14,050 nucleotides of DNA from Clostridia bacterium (GCA_024689165.1 JAILDS010000050.1:1-14050); one strand, 5' to 3'; numbered from the stretch's first letter, positions 5,078 to 11,586 are shown. Numbers and translations are program-made. The notes: generated by a model not told the origin, from the letters alone.

Positions 5078-6439
5078 ATGGCATTTGAAGGACTTTCGGA
5101 TAAGCTCGACCTCGCTTTCAAAAAGCTCAAAAGCAAGGGGAGCCTGACCGAATCTGACGTTAAGGAAGCGATGCGCGAGGTCCGCCTCGCGCTGCTTGAG
5201 GCGGACGTAAGCTACAAGGTCGCCAAGGATTTCACCCAGACCGTCACGCAGAGAGCCATAGGCGAAAAGGTCATGGAGAGCCTCACGCCCTCTCAGATGG
5301 TCATCAAGATCGTCAACGAGGAGCTGACCGCTCTCATGGGCGGCACGGACTCCCGTCTCGCCTACGCCGCGCACCCGCCGACGATAGTCATGATGTGCGG
5401 TCTTCAGGGCTCGGGCAAAACGACCCACTGCGCGAAGATCGCCCATTACCTGAAGGGGCAGGGCCACAGGCCGCTGCTCGTCGCCTGCGACGTGTACCGT
5501 CCCGCCGCGATCAAGCAGCTGCAGATCGTCGGCAGCCAGGCGGGCGTGGCGGTTTATGAGCGCGGCACGGACGCCGACCCGAGGGACATCGCCAGAGAGG
5601 GCGTTCAGTTAGCCAAGGACAAGGGCTACGACTACGTCTTCATCGACACCGCCGGCCGTCTGCAGATAGACGAGCTGCTCATGCAGGAGCTGCGAGACAT
5701 AAAGGAGCTCGTTCACCCGCACGAGATACTTCTCGTCATCGACTCCATGACCGGTCAGGACGCCGTCAACGTCGCCGGCACCTTCAACAGCGACCTCGGC
5801 GTGGACGGGCTCGTGCTCACCAAGCTCGACGGCGACACGAGGGGCGGCGCGGCGCTGAGCGCAAAGGCCATCACCGGCAAGCCGATCAAATTCGTCGGCA
5901 TGGGCGAGAAGATCACCGACCTTGACGTGTTCCACCCGGACCGCATGGCCTCGAGGATCCTCGGCATGGGCGATATGCTCTCGCTGATAGAAAAGGCGGA
6001 GCAGGCCTTCGACGACCGTCAGGCTGCGGAGCTCGAGGCGAAGATGCGCGAGAACCGCTTCGACATGAACGACCTGCTCGCGCAGATAGATTCCATCCGC
6101 AAAATGGGCTCCGTCAAGGACCTGCTCGGCATGATGCCCGGCATCAACAAGCAGATCAAGGACGTCGACGTGGACGAGGGCGCTTTCAACAAAATAGAGG
6201 CTCTCATCAACTCCATGACCCCCAAGGAGAGGGAAAAGCCCGACATCATCAACCCGTCGCGCAAGAAGAGGATCGCCGCCGGCGCAGGCCAGAGGGTCGA
6301 GGACGTCAACAGGCTGCTCAACCAGTTCAAGCAGATGCAGAAGATGTTCAAGCAGCTCTCGCAGGGCGACAAAAGGCAGCAGCGCAGCGCGAAGATGATG
6401 AAGAAAAACAGCGCGAAAATGAAAAAGCGCAGAAGGTAA
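5078..6439 (+). CDS. ffh: signal recognition particle protein Ffh (SRP54 GTPase)
   Basis: 453 residues, the usual family length. ATG 5078 has CAGGAG a short way upstream. It binds 4.5S/6S SRP RNA and signal sequences of nascent membrane and secreted proteins, and delivers ribosomes to FtsY. The N domain (1-95) includes the ALLEADV motif. The G domain has the P-loop GLQGSGKTT (108-116), DVYRPAA (138-144), DTAGR (190-194) and TKLDGD (248-253). The M domain (about 325-430) is Met-rich (MMPGIN, SMTPKER) and carries the RNA-binding SRKKRIAAGAGQ segment (394-405). A very basic Lys/Arg/Met tail closes the protein. All GTPase residues are intact. It is co-transcribed with ylxM and probably with rpsP. 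Confidence 0.98.
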   Translation: MAFEGLSDKLDLAFKKLKSKGSLTESDVKEAMREVRLALLEADVSYKVAKDFTQTVTQRAIGEKVMESLTPSQMVIKIVNEELTALMGGTDSRLAYAAHPPTIVMMCGLQGSGKTTHCAKIAHYLKGQGHRPLLVACDVYRPAAIKQLQIVGSQAGVAVYERGTDADPRDIAREGVQLAKDKGYDYVFIDTAGRLQIDELLMQELRDIKELVHPHEILLVIDSMTGQDAVNVAGTFNSDLGVDGLVLTKLDGDTRGGAALSAKAITGKPIKFVGMGEKITDLDVFHPDRMASRILGMGDMLSLIEKAEQAFDDRQAAELEAKMRENRFDMNDLLAQIDSIRKMGSVKDLLGMMPGINKQIKDVDVDEGAFNKIEALINSMTPKEREKPDIINPSRKKRIAAGAGQRVEDVNRLLNQFKQMQKMFKQLSQGDKRQQRSAKMMKKNSAKMKKRRR

Positions 6440-6479
6440 AACAGCTTTATTGCGGCAGCGCCGCTTAAAGATACAATCC

Positions 6480-6495
6480 CGGCGCGAGCGCGCCG
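6480..6495. promoter_or_regulatory. hairpin in the ffh-rpsP gap
   Basis: CGGCGC (6480-6485), loop GAGC, GCGCCG (6490-6495), just before the rpsP ribosome site. A run of only five A follows and there is no T run. It is a likely intercistronic processing or stability stem. Confidence 0.4.
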
Positions 6496-6513
6496 AAAAA
6501 TCGGAGGAAAAAA

Positions 6514-6756
6514 ATGGTTAAGATCAGACTGCACCGTATGGGCGCGAAGAAAGCGCCGTTCTACCGCGTCGTTGTCGCGGATTCCCGCTATCCCCGCGAC
6601 GGCAGGTTCATCGAGGAAGTAGGCATCTACGATCCCATGAAGGAGCCGACCGAGTTCCGCGTCGACGCCGACAAGGTCAAGGACTGGATCGCCAAGGGCG
6701 CCCAGCCGACCGACACCGTCCGCACTCTTCTCAAGAAGAACGGGGTCATCGACTGA
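6514..6756 (+). CDS. rpsP: 30S ribosomal protein S16
   Basis: 80 residues, full length. ATG 6514 follows CGGAGGA. The N-terminus MVKIRLHRMGAKKAPFYRVV and the ADSRYPRDGRFIEEVGIYDP segment are diagnostic of bS16, a small-subunit assembly protein that binds the 5' domain of 16S rRNA. The family end (VKDWIAKGAQPTDTVRTLL) is also present. It lies between ffh and khpA, the normal Firmicutes order. Its TGA overlaps the khpA ATG by one base (TGATG), so the two are translationally coupled. Confidence 0.98.
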   Translation: MVKIRLHRMGAKKAPFYRVVVADSRYPRDGRFIEEVGIYDPMKEPTEFRVDADKVKDWIAKGAQPTDTVRTLLKKNGVID

Positions 6757-6995
6757 TGGAGATCAAAGAAATGCTGACCCTCATGGCGCAGGGCCTTGTT
6801 GAAGACCCCGCCGCCGTAACGGTCGACGAGGACGAGCCGGACGAGACCGGTCTCATCGTGTATCACCTTCACGTCGGCGAGCACGACATGGGACGCGTCA
6901 TCGGCAAACAGGGCAGGATAGCCAAAGCCATCCGCGCCGTGGTGACCGCCGCGGCCAACCGCCGCAGCGTAAGGGTCCAGGTCGAGATTGAATAA
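6756..6995 (+). CDS. khpA: KH-domain RNA-binding protein KhpA
   Basis: 79 residues, one type II KH domain. The RNA-binding loop is G50-K-Q-G53 within MGRVIGKQGRIAKAIR. The C-terminal strand SVRVQVEIE is typical of this family (formerly YlqC). KhpA, often paired with KhpB/Jag, binds many RNAs and affects cell division and envelope synthesis in streptococci and clostridia. It starts at ATG 6756 inside the rpsP stop and overlaps the next gene by eight bases. In most Firmicutes rimM, trmD and rplS follow; here they do not. Confidence 0.96.
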   Translation: MEIKEMLTLMAQGLVEDPAAVTVDEDEPDETGLIVYHLHVGEHDMGRVIGKQGRIAKAIRAVVTAAANRRSVRVQVEIE

Positions 6996-7827
6996 CTCGA
7001 TCATAGACGTCGGCGGCGGTACGAGAGATATTTACGGGGCGGGCGTTTTCGACCGCCTTATGGATGAGGGCATAGTTTTCGACACGATGATCGGGGTCTC
7101 GGCAGGCGCCGCAAACGGCGCCTCCTACTGCGCCTCCCAGCGCGGCCGCAACTACGTCTTCTACACCGAATACGTCCAAAGGAAGGAGTATCTCGGTCCG
7201 GTCGCCTTCAGGAACAGCGGTTCTCTGCTTGACCTCGACTATATCTACGGCGCGCTGAGCAACGAGGGCGGCGAGTACCCGCTCGATTACGACAGCTATA
7301 TCGCCAGCCCCATGCGGCTCTTTATCGTCGCCACGGACGCGCAGACCGGCAAACCCGTCTACTTCGACAAAAACGACACGCCGAGGAACTCCTACGATTT
7401 CGTGAAGGCGTCGTCGTGCCTGCCGGTCGTGTGCAGGCCCTACAAGGTCGACGGCCGCGAGTATTATGACGGCGGTCTTTCCGACCCGCTGCCCTTCGAA
7501 AAAGCGAAGGAGCTCGGCTCTGACAAGCTCGTCGTCGTGCTGACGAAGCCCGTCGGCACTGCGCTTTCGCCGACCCGCAACAACCTTGCCGCGAAGGCGC
7601 TGCGCAAAAAATACCCCGCCGCGGCAGCGTCGCTCGAGATATCGAACGAGCGTTACTGCCATTCTCTGAAAAAAGCCCTCGCCGCACAGGATGAGGGCCG
7701 TTGTCTTATCGTCGCCCCCGACGATATCGGCGACATGGGCACGCTCAGCAAGGATAAGGACGCCCTCGACGCTCTTTATAAAAAGGGCTACGCGGACGCG
7801 GAGAAGATCGTCGGTTTTCTCGGCTGA
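6988..7827 (+). CDS. patatin-like phospholipase/acyl hydrolase
   Basis: 279 residues from TTG 6988, which overlaps the khpA end. No canonical start lies nearer the conserved region, and the ribosome site is weak (coupling likely). The glycine-rich oxyanion loop is GGG (9-11) in IIDVGGGTRDIYGAGV. The nucleophile is S38 in GVSAG, and the catalytic Asp is D161 in DGG. The family helix (DFVKASSCLPVV) lies between them. There is no signal peptide or membrane helix. Bacterial patatins of this type hydrolyse phospholipid acyl esters, and the precise substrate is unknown. A phosphodiesterase for deacylated phospholipid follows 94 bases on, so together they could recycle membrane lipid: deacylation, then release of glycerol 3-phosphate. 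Confidence 0.93.
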   Translation: MNNSIIDVGGGTRDIYGAGVFDRLMDEGIVFDTMIGVSAGAANGASYCASQRGRNYVFYTEYVQRKEYLGPVAFRNSGSLLDLDYIYGALSNEGGEYPLDYDSYIASPMRLFIVATDAQTGKPVYFDKNDTPRNSYDFVKASSCLPVVCRPYKVDGREYYDGGLSDPLPFEKAKELGSDKLVVVLTKPVGTALSPTRNNLAAKALRKKYPAAAASLEISNERYCHSLKKALAAQDEGRCLIVAPDDIGDMGTLSKDKDALDALYKKGYADAEKIVGFLG

Positions 7828-7845
7828 CGCGTCCGTGCTCAACAG

Positions 7846-7891
7846 CGGGCCGCGCCGCTTTCACGGCGCCGATCCGCCCGTTTTTGTTTTT
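7846..7891 (+). terminator. probable terminator after the patatin gene
   Basis: CGGGC near 7846 pairs with GCCCG (7876-7880). An inner stem (GCGCCG, loop CTTTCA, CGGCGC) lies within, and TTTTTGTTTTT follows (7881-7891). It may end the ffh operon, with partial read-through to the next gene. A second short stem (GCGGCG 7894-7899, CGCCGC 7905-7910) precedes the next ribosome site. Confidence 0.55.
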
Positions 7892-7921
7892 ACGCGGCGC
7901 TTATCGCCGCCCGGAGGAATT

Positions 7922-8653
7922 ATGGAACAGCTCAAAGATACCGTAAAGATAGATTCGGGCTCAACCCTCATGATCGCCCACAGGGGCGTGTCGGGTCTGG
8001 AGCTCGAGAACACCTGCTCGGCGTTCGTCGCCGCCGGCAACAGAAGCTACTACGGCATAGAGACCGACGTGCACGTCACCAAGGACGGAAAATACATCGT
8101 TTTCCACGACGACAATACCGAAAGGGTCGCGGGCGACTGCATGGTCGTCGAGAACACGACCTTCGAGACCCTGCGCTCGCTGAGGCTCGTCGACCGGGAC
8201 GGCAAACGCGGCAGGGCGGACCTCGTCATGCCCTCGCTCGAGGAATATATCCTCATCTGCAAAAAGTACGGCAAAAAAGCGATACTTGAGCTCAAGAACC
8301 GCATGACGAAGGAGCAGAATCTCGAAATAGCCTCGATCATCGACTCGCTGGGCTATCTCGACAGTACCGTGTTCATCTCCTTCGCCCTCGACAATCTCAA
8401 GGACATCCGCTCCGCCTACCCCGATCAGACGGTGCAGTTCCTCGACAGCAAGTACGACGACTCCACCATAGACATGCTTTCCGGGCTGAAAATGGACTTC
8501 GACACCCTGTATTCCGCACTCGACGAGCGCGCCATAGCCTACGCGCATTCAAAAGGCGTGAAGGTCAACGCCTGGACCTGCGACGACCCGGTTTTCGCCG
8601 CCGATCTCGTAAAATGGGGCATAGATTACCTCACGTCCAACATCCTGGAGTAG
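7922..8653 (+). CDS. glycerophosphodiester phosphodiesterase
   Basis: 243 residues; ATG 7922 follows CCGGAGGA. It hydrolyses glycerophosphodiesters to glycerol 3-phosphate and an alcohol. The TIM-barrel family motifs are complete: H20-R21 in MIAHRG, E47 and D49 in GIETDVHVTKDG, H62 in VFHDDN, and E123 with K125 in ILELKN. The closing motifs VNAWTCDDP and GIDYLTSN are also as expected. H20 and H62 are the likely general acid and base, and E47, D49 and E123 the metal ligands. No signal peptide is present, so it acts in the cytosol. It lies between the patatin-like lipase and a solute-binding lipoprotein whose ATG is one base after its TAG. An in-frame upstream extension over the terminator is not used. 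Confidence 0.95.
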   Translation: MEQLKDTVKIDSGSTLMIAHRGVSGLELENTCSAFVAAGNRSYYGIETDVHVTKDGKYIVFHDDNTERVAGDCMVVENTTFETLRSLRLVDRDGKRGRADLVMPSLEEYILICKKYGKKAILELKNRMTKEQNLEIASIIDSLGYLDSTVFISFALDNLKDIRSAYPDQTVQFLDSKYDDSTIDMLSGLKMDFDTLYSALDERAIAYAHSKGVKVNAWTCDDPVFAADLVKWGIDYLTSNILE

Positions 8654-8654
8654 C

Positions 8655-10169
8655 ATGAGCTTTACGAAACGGGACCGGAAACGGGGCTTCCGGCGTGATG
8701 CCGCGCGTCTGTCGCGTTGTATTGCCGCATTCGTCTGCTTCGCGCTCGTCCTTACCTCCTGCTCCGGCGGGAGCAACGAGCCGGTCGAGGAGCCTTCGGA
8801 GGCCGTTACCGAGGCGGTCAGGAATATGCCGGCAGAGCTCAGGCTGCCCTATAACGCCGACGACGGGCTGAACCCGTTCGCCGTCGAAAGCTCCATGAAC
8901 AGCGTCCTTATGCCTCTCATGTACGAGGGGCTGTTTTCCGTTTCGGCGGATTACACGCCCGCGCCCGTCCTTGCTCAGAGGGCGAGCGTCAGCGACTACG
9001 CAATGACGGTCACGCTCGCCCCGCGCTCTTTTTCCGACGGGACGGCGGTTACCGCCCGGGACGTGGTGTATTCCTTCGAGCAGGCGGCCTCTTCGCCGCT
9101 TTACAAGAACAGGCTCGCCCGCATATCCGCGGCGCGCAGCTCCGGAGCCGACGTCGTTTTCGACCTTGAAAGCCCGAACTTTTTCTCCGTCGCCCTGCTC
9201 GACTTCCCTGTCGTCAAATCGGGCACCGCGCAGGACAGGACCTCCGTTCCGGTCGGAACAGGCCGCTTCGTCCCGTCGGGACCCGACACGCTCGTTTCCC
9301 GCGGGGACGGCGAGGTGAAGGAGATCCGGCTGTACAACATCTTCGACGGTTCCACGCTCGACACTAATCTTGAGCTCGGACACATCGACCTGTACTACAC
9401 CGATCTTTCCGACGGGACAGGCGCGAACACCTCGTTTTCGGTATACAGCCGCGACGTCAACTCGCTAGTATATCTGGGCTTCAACCCGAACATCAACAGT
9501 CTGTCAGACCCGGCGCTGCGCCGCGCGCTTTCGACGGCGTGCGACAGGGCGTCCGTGGCAGGGAGCGCCTTCCAGGGCTACGCGAGGCCCGCCCTCGCCG
9601 TCCTCAACCCCGCCTACGCGGGCTCCGGCGAAGCCGTCTGGGACGAGGCGGCGCGTCCGGCGGACGCCTACGACCTGATAGCCGCCGCGGGCTACGCCTC
9701 CCCCGCCGATATCGACGAGCCGGGCGTGACCGCGAAAACGGAGCTTTCATACAGGCTCATCACGCCCGAGGGCAACCGCTTCAAGAGCGACTGCGCAGAA
9801 AACCTGCGGCGCTCCTTCGCAGCCGCCGGGGTGGAGCTGACGGTGACCGAGCTCGGAAGCGAAGCCTTTGCTCAATACCTTGAAGCCGGCTGGTACGACC
9901 TGTATCTCGGCGAGGTCAGGCTTAATAAGGACCAGGATCTGACGCAGCTGTTTTCCGGCCGCTCGGCGACGGTCCTGCCCGAGACCGAATGCGCCGGCGT
10001 TTACGACAGCTATCTCAGGCACGAGGTCGGCATAGAAGAGTTCAATTCTGCTTTTTACGCCGACGTCCCGTTCATTCCGCTCGTGTACCGCTGCGGCGCG
10101 GTCGTCTGCGCCGAGGGAGTACGGCCCGGCTCCGGCTCCGCGAGCGACCTGTTCGCGGCCGTGTCATAA
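8655..10169 (+). CDS. ABC-transporter solute-binding lipoprotein, family 5 (oligopeptide type)
   Basis: 504 residues. ATG 8655 comes one base after the previous stop, with TGGAG in the end of that gene as ribosome site. Basic residues (5-21), a hydrophobic core and the lipobox LTSC make C36 the lipidated residue. The mature part has the SBP_bac_5 pattern: LNPFAVESSMNSVLMPLMYEGL near the start, the SFSDGTAVTARDVVYSFE motif, GTGRFV, and LVYLGFNPNINSLSDPALRR before the second lobe. Such proteins deliver peptides or other solutes to a two-permease, two-ATPase importer. No permease or ATPase gene follows, so it is an orphan. The ligand could be glycerophosphodiester-derived, given its neighbours, but that is a guess. 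Confidence 0.93.
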   Translation: MSFTKRDRKRGFRRDAARLSRCIAAFVCFALVLTSCSGGSNEPVEEPSEAVTEAVRNMPAELRLPYNADDGLNPFAVESSMNSVLMPLMYEGLFSVSADYTPAPVLAQRASVSDYAMTVTLAPRSFSDGTAVTARDVVYSFEQAASSPLYKNRLARISAARSSGADVVFDLESPNFFSVALLDFPVVKSGTAQDRTSVPVGTGRFVPSGPDTLVSRGDGEVKEIRLYNIFDGSTLDTNLELGHIDLYYTDLSDGTGANTSFSVYSRDVNSLVYLGFNPNINSLSDPALRRALSTACDRASVAGSAFQGYARPALAVLNPAYAGSGEAVWDEAARPADAYDLIAAAGYASPADIDEPGVTAKTELSYRLITPEGNRFKSDCAENLRRSFAAAGVELTVTELGSEAFAQYLEAGWYDLYLGEVRLNKDQDLTQLFSGRSATVLPETECAGVYDSYLRHEVGIEEFNSAFYADVPFIPLVYRCGAVVCAEGVRPGSGSASDLFAAVS

Positions 10170-10220
10170 GCGGGATCAATGATAGAAATCTTAAAAGATT
10201 ATTAAGTTTTTTCGGTGATA

Positions 10221-10249
10221 TTGCATATTTCCGCGCGCTCTATTAATAT
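10221..10249 (+). promoter_or_regulatory. promoter of the first small-peptide gene
   Basis: TTGCAT (10221-10226) and TAATAT (10244-10249) are 17 bp apart, ahead of the ribosome site at 10271. The surrounding bases are AT-rich compared with the flanking genes. Confidence 0.5.
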
Positions 10250-10285
10250 CTGTATGATTAATACTCAACCGGGAGGATATTTTTT

Positions 10286-10396
10286 ATGGATAATCTTGTC
10301 GATATGATCTACCACTTCATTCTGCTGTGCGTAGAGACGCTCAGAAACTTCATCGGCATGTTCAAGGGTTATTCAAGGACCACGATCGGCGACTGA
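10286..10396 (+). CDS. small amphipathic peptide 1 (36 aa)
   Basis: ATG 10286 follows GGGAGGA (10271-10277) with 8-base spacing; TGA is at 10394-10396. The peptide begins MDNLVDMIYHFILLCVETLR and ends TTIGD. Hydrophobic residues at 4, 5, 8, 11, 12, 15, 16, 19, 22, 23 and 26 give an amphipathic helix. Its core FILLCVETLRNFIGMFK (11-27) aligns without gaps with peptides 2 and 3. There is no leader, no double-Gly site and no Cys pair. It is followed by a terminator (10419-10458). It is too short for most gene callers. By size and pattern it could be a leaderless bacteriocin, a phenol-soluble-modulin-like peptide or a small membrane-associated regulator; I do not recognise a named family. Confidence 0.7.
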   Translation: MDNLVDMIYHFILLCVETLRNFIGMFKGYSRTTIGD

Positions 10397-10418
10397 ACAC
10401 CTTTTAGACCGAATTGTT

Positions 10419-10458
10419 AAGTAAGTGTTAAGATTACGTCTTTCACTTGCTTTTTTTT
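10419..10458 (+). terminator. terminator after peptide gene 1
   Basis: AAGTAAGTG (10419-10427) pairs with CACTTGCTT (10444-10452), including one G-U pair, around a 16-base loop; the T run reaches 10458. It overlaps the -35 box of the next promoter. Confidence 0.55.
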
Positions 10459-10474
10459 GTGCGCGTGCTATATT
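10447..10474 (+). promoter_or_regulatory. extended -10 promoter of the second small-peptide gene
   Basis: TTGCTT (10447-10452), 16 bp, then TGC-TATATT with TATATT at 10469-10474 and the TG of an extended -10. Transcription should start near 10481. There GTCCC (10481-10485), loop TCGT, GGGAC (10490-10494) forms a hairpin at the 5' end of the RNA, ahead of the ribosome site TGGGAGG. Confidence 0.6.
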
Positions 10475-10519
10475 GTAAGTGTCCCTCGTGGGACTAATAC
10501 GATTGGGAGGCAGTTCAAA

Positions 10520-10618
10520 ATGTCTGAGATTTTTGAAAAGCTGTTTGCGTTTATTCAGTCTTTTATCGAGACCATCAAGAAGTTTGTCGCGAACATCCGT
10601 TCCATGAACGATAAATAA
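10520..10618 (+). CDS. small amphipathic peptide 2 (32 aa)
   Basis: ATG 10520 follows TGGGAGG (10504-10510); TAA is at 10616-10618. The peptide begins MSEIFEKLFAFIQSFIETIK, then KFVANIRS and a polar end. Its core FIQSFIETIKKFVANIR (11-27) aligns position by position with peptide 1. Lys/Arg (5) and Asp/Glu (4) nearly balance. Hydrophobic residues fall on one helix face. It has its own promoter upstream and a strong terminator 18 bases after the stop, so it looks like an independent single-gene transcript. Absence of a signal peptide fits PSM-like or leaderless peptides. Function is unknown. Confidence 0.72.
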   Translation: MSEIFEKLFAFIQSFIETIKKFVANIRSMNDK

Positions 10619-10636
10619 TGTCCGTACGGCACAAAT

Positions 10637-10660
10637 AAACCGGCTCCGGCCGGTTTTTTT
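10637..10660 (+). terminator. strong terminator after peptide gene 2
   Basis: AAACCGGC (10637-10644), loop TCCG (a UNCG-type tetraloop), GCCGGTTT (10649-10656), T run to 10660. A textbook intrinsic terminator, only 23 bases before the start of peptide gene 3. Confidence 0.9.
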
Positions 10661-10683
10661 AGAAAAAGGGGGTTATTATACAT

Positions 10684-10791
10684 ATGGATTTCATCAAAAC
10701 GCTCGTGGATTTCATCAACAAGCTCATAGACGCGATCAAAGGTTTCGTTTTCGGGCTGAAGCTCGACAGTCTGAGCAGGTTCCTCGGCTGA
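10684..10791 (+). CDS. small amphipathic peptide 3 (35 aa)
   Basis: ATG 10684 follows AAAGGGGG (ending about 10671) at a longish spacing; TGA is at 10789-10791. The peptide begins MDFIKTLVDFINKLIDAIKG and ends SRFLG. Its core FINKLIDAIKGFVFGLK (10-26) matches peptides 1 and 2 with a one-residue offset. It has five Lys/Arg and four Asp/Glu and a clear amphipathic helix over residues 3-21. It lies directly behind a strong terminator with no obvious separate promoter; TATTAT around 10674 would put the RNA start at the ATG. Expression may depend on read-through, on a missed promoter, or be leaderless. Confidence 0.68.
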   Translation: MDFIKTLVDFINKLIDAIKGFVFGLKLDSLSRFLG

Positions 10792-10808
10792 ACGGCTCGT
10801 ATGATCAT

Positions 10809-10858
10809 CACCCGTCTGCGGTCCAAGCTTTTGCGCTTGCATTATCCGCCGGCGGGTG
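10809..10858. promoter_or_regulatory. large stem-loop between peptide 3 and the GtrA gene
   Basis: CACCCGTCTGCGG (10809-10821) and CCGCCGGCGGGTG (10846-10858) pair at 12 of 13 positions (one G-U, one mismatch). The loop contains an inner stem CAAGC/GCTTG (10824-10828, 10835-10839). A run of mixed T/A follows, not pure T. It may terminate the peptide 3 transcript. Its right arm forms the spacer of the next promoter. Confidence 0.5.
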
Positions 10859-10865
10859 TTATTAT
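10837..10865 (+). promoter_or_regulatory. promoter of the GtrA-family gene
   Basis: TTGCAT (10837-10842), 17 bp, TATTAT (10860-10865), with TG at 10857-10858 as an extended -10. The start is expected near 10872, giving a leader of about 32 bases with GGAGGT at 10891-10896. Confidence 0.6.
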
Positions 10866-10903
10866 ATCTCTGATATCATCAAGCGCCGACGGAGGTCCCG
10901 GCT

Positions 10904-11584
10904 TTGAAAAAACTGTACGCGTGGTTCGATTCATGGAACATCACGAAAAAGCTCAAGCAGAAGGCTTTTTTTGAAAAAGTGCTCAGCTATGAGGTGCTCA
11001 TCTACCTCTTCTTCGGCTTCGTCACGACGGTCCTCAACATCGCGGCCCTGTTCGTTTTCAAAAAAATGCTCGGCGCGGGGGACGACGGCGAGAGCGTCGT
11101 GTATTTTTCGCTCGGCGCCCTGAAGTTCACCTCTCTTCTGCTCGCCAACGCCCTCGCGTGGGTGGTCGCGGTCATCTTCGCCTACGTTGCGAACAAGATA
11201 TGGGTCTTCGAGTCGAAGAGATGGAAGGCCTCCGTCGTCGTACGGGAATCGCTCTCCTTCACCGCCGCCAGGCTTTTTTCGCTGGCCGTTGAGGAGATAG
11301 GGCTCTTCGTGCTCTGCGAGGTGCTCGGGGTAAATACGCTGCTGACGAAGATCCTTCTCGGGGTGATAGTCGTCATACTCAACTACCTTTTCAGCAAGAT
11401 CCTGATCTTCAAGGGCGAGGGCGAAAAGGGCGTTGGCTCGAAGGGCAGACAGGTGCTCGTCATGTCCGCGGTGATACTCGTCCTGCTCGTCGCGGCGTAC
11501 TTTTTCGCAAAGAACTATCAGAACAAACATCCCGCCGGGGAAGAGGGATCCTCTTATTCCGTATCTGACATATCGGAGGCTTGA
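10904..11584 (+). CDS. GtrA-family membrane protein
   Basis: 226 residues from TTG 10904, chosen for GGAGGT (10891-10896) seven bases upstream. Four membrane helices (about 31-53, 75-97, 117-140, 147-167) carry the GtrA pattern: YLFFGFVTTVLNI in helix 1, LAWVVAVIFAYVANKIWVFES after helix 2 region, and NYLFSKILIFK at the end. GtrA proteins are thought to help move lipid-linked sugars across the membrane for modification of teichoic acid, O-antigen or other surface glycans. A fifth helix (about 183-202) and a short Ser/Glu-rich tail extend beyond the usual domain. Its TGA lies inside the start region of the next gene, so both are probably one transcript. No glycosyltransferase gene is adjacent. 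Confidence 0.92.
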   Translation: MKKLYAWFDSWNITKKLKQKAFFEKVLSYEVLIYLFFGFVTTVLNIAALFVFKKMLGAGDDGESVVYFSLGALKFTSLLLANALAWVVAVIFAYVANKIWVFESKRWKASVVVRESLSFTAARLFSLAVEEIGLFVLCEVLGVNTLLTKILLGVIVVILNYLFSKILIFKGEGEKGVGSKGRQVLVMSAVILVLLVAAYFFAKNYQNKHPAGEEGSSYSVSDISEA

Positions 11585-11586
11585 CA

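Noticed and set aside
4373..5467. Long - strand open frame opposite vapC, ylxM and ffh
   Set aside because: Its composition mirrors GC-rich codons on the other strand and it opposes three recognised genes.
6898..7842. 314-codon - strand open frame opposite the patatin gene
   Set aside because: Opposes a gene with intact catalytic motifs and shows no motif of its own.
7691..7921. Upstream in-frame extension of the phosphodiesterase gene
   Set aside because: It overlaps the patatin gene and the terminator; ATG 7922 has CCGGAGGA and gives the normal N-terminus.
10181..10207. Eight-codon frame MIEILKDY ahead of the peptide genes
   Set aside because: No ribosome site, upstream of the likely promoter, and no similarity to the three peptides.
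10555..10842. 95-codon - strand open frame across peptide genes 2 and 3
   Set aside because: It crosses a strong terminator hairpin and has no ribosome site; the + strand peptides have sites and mutual similarity.
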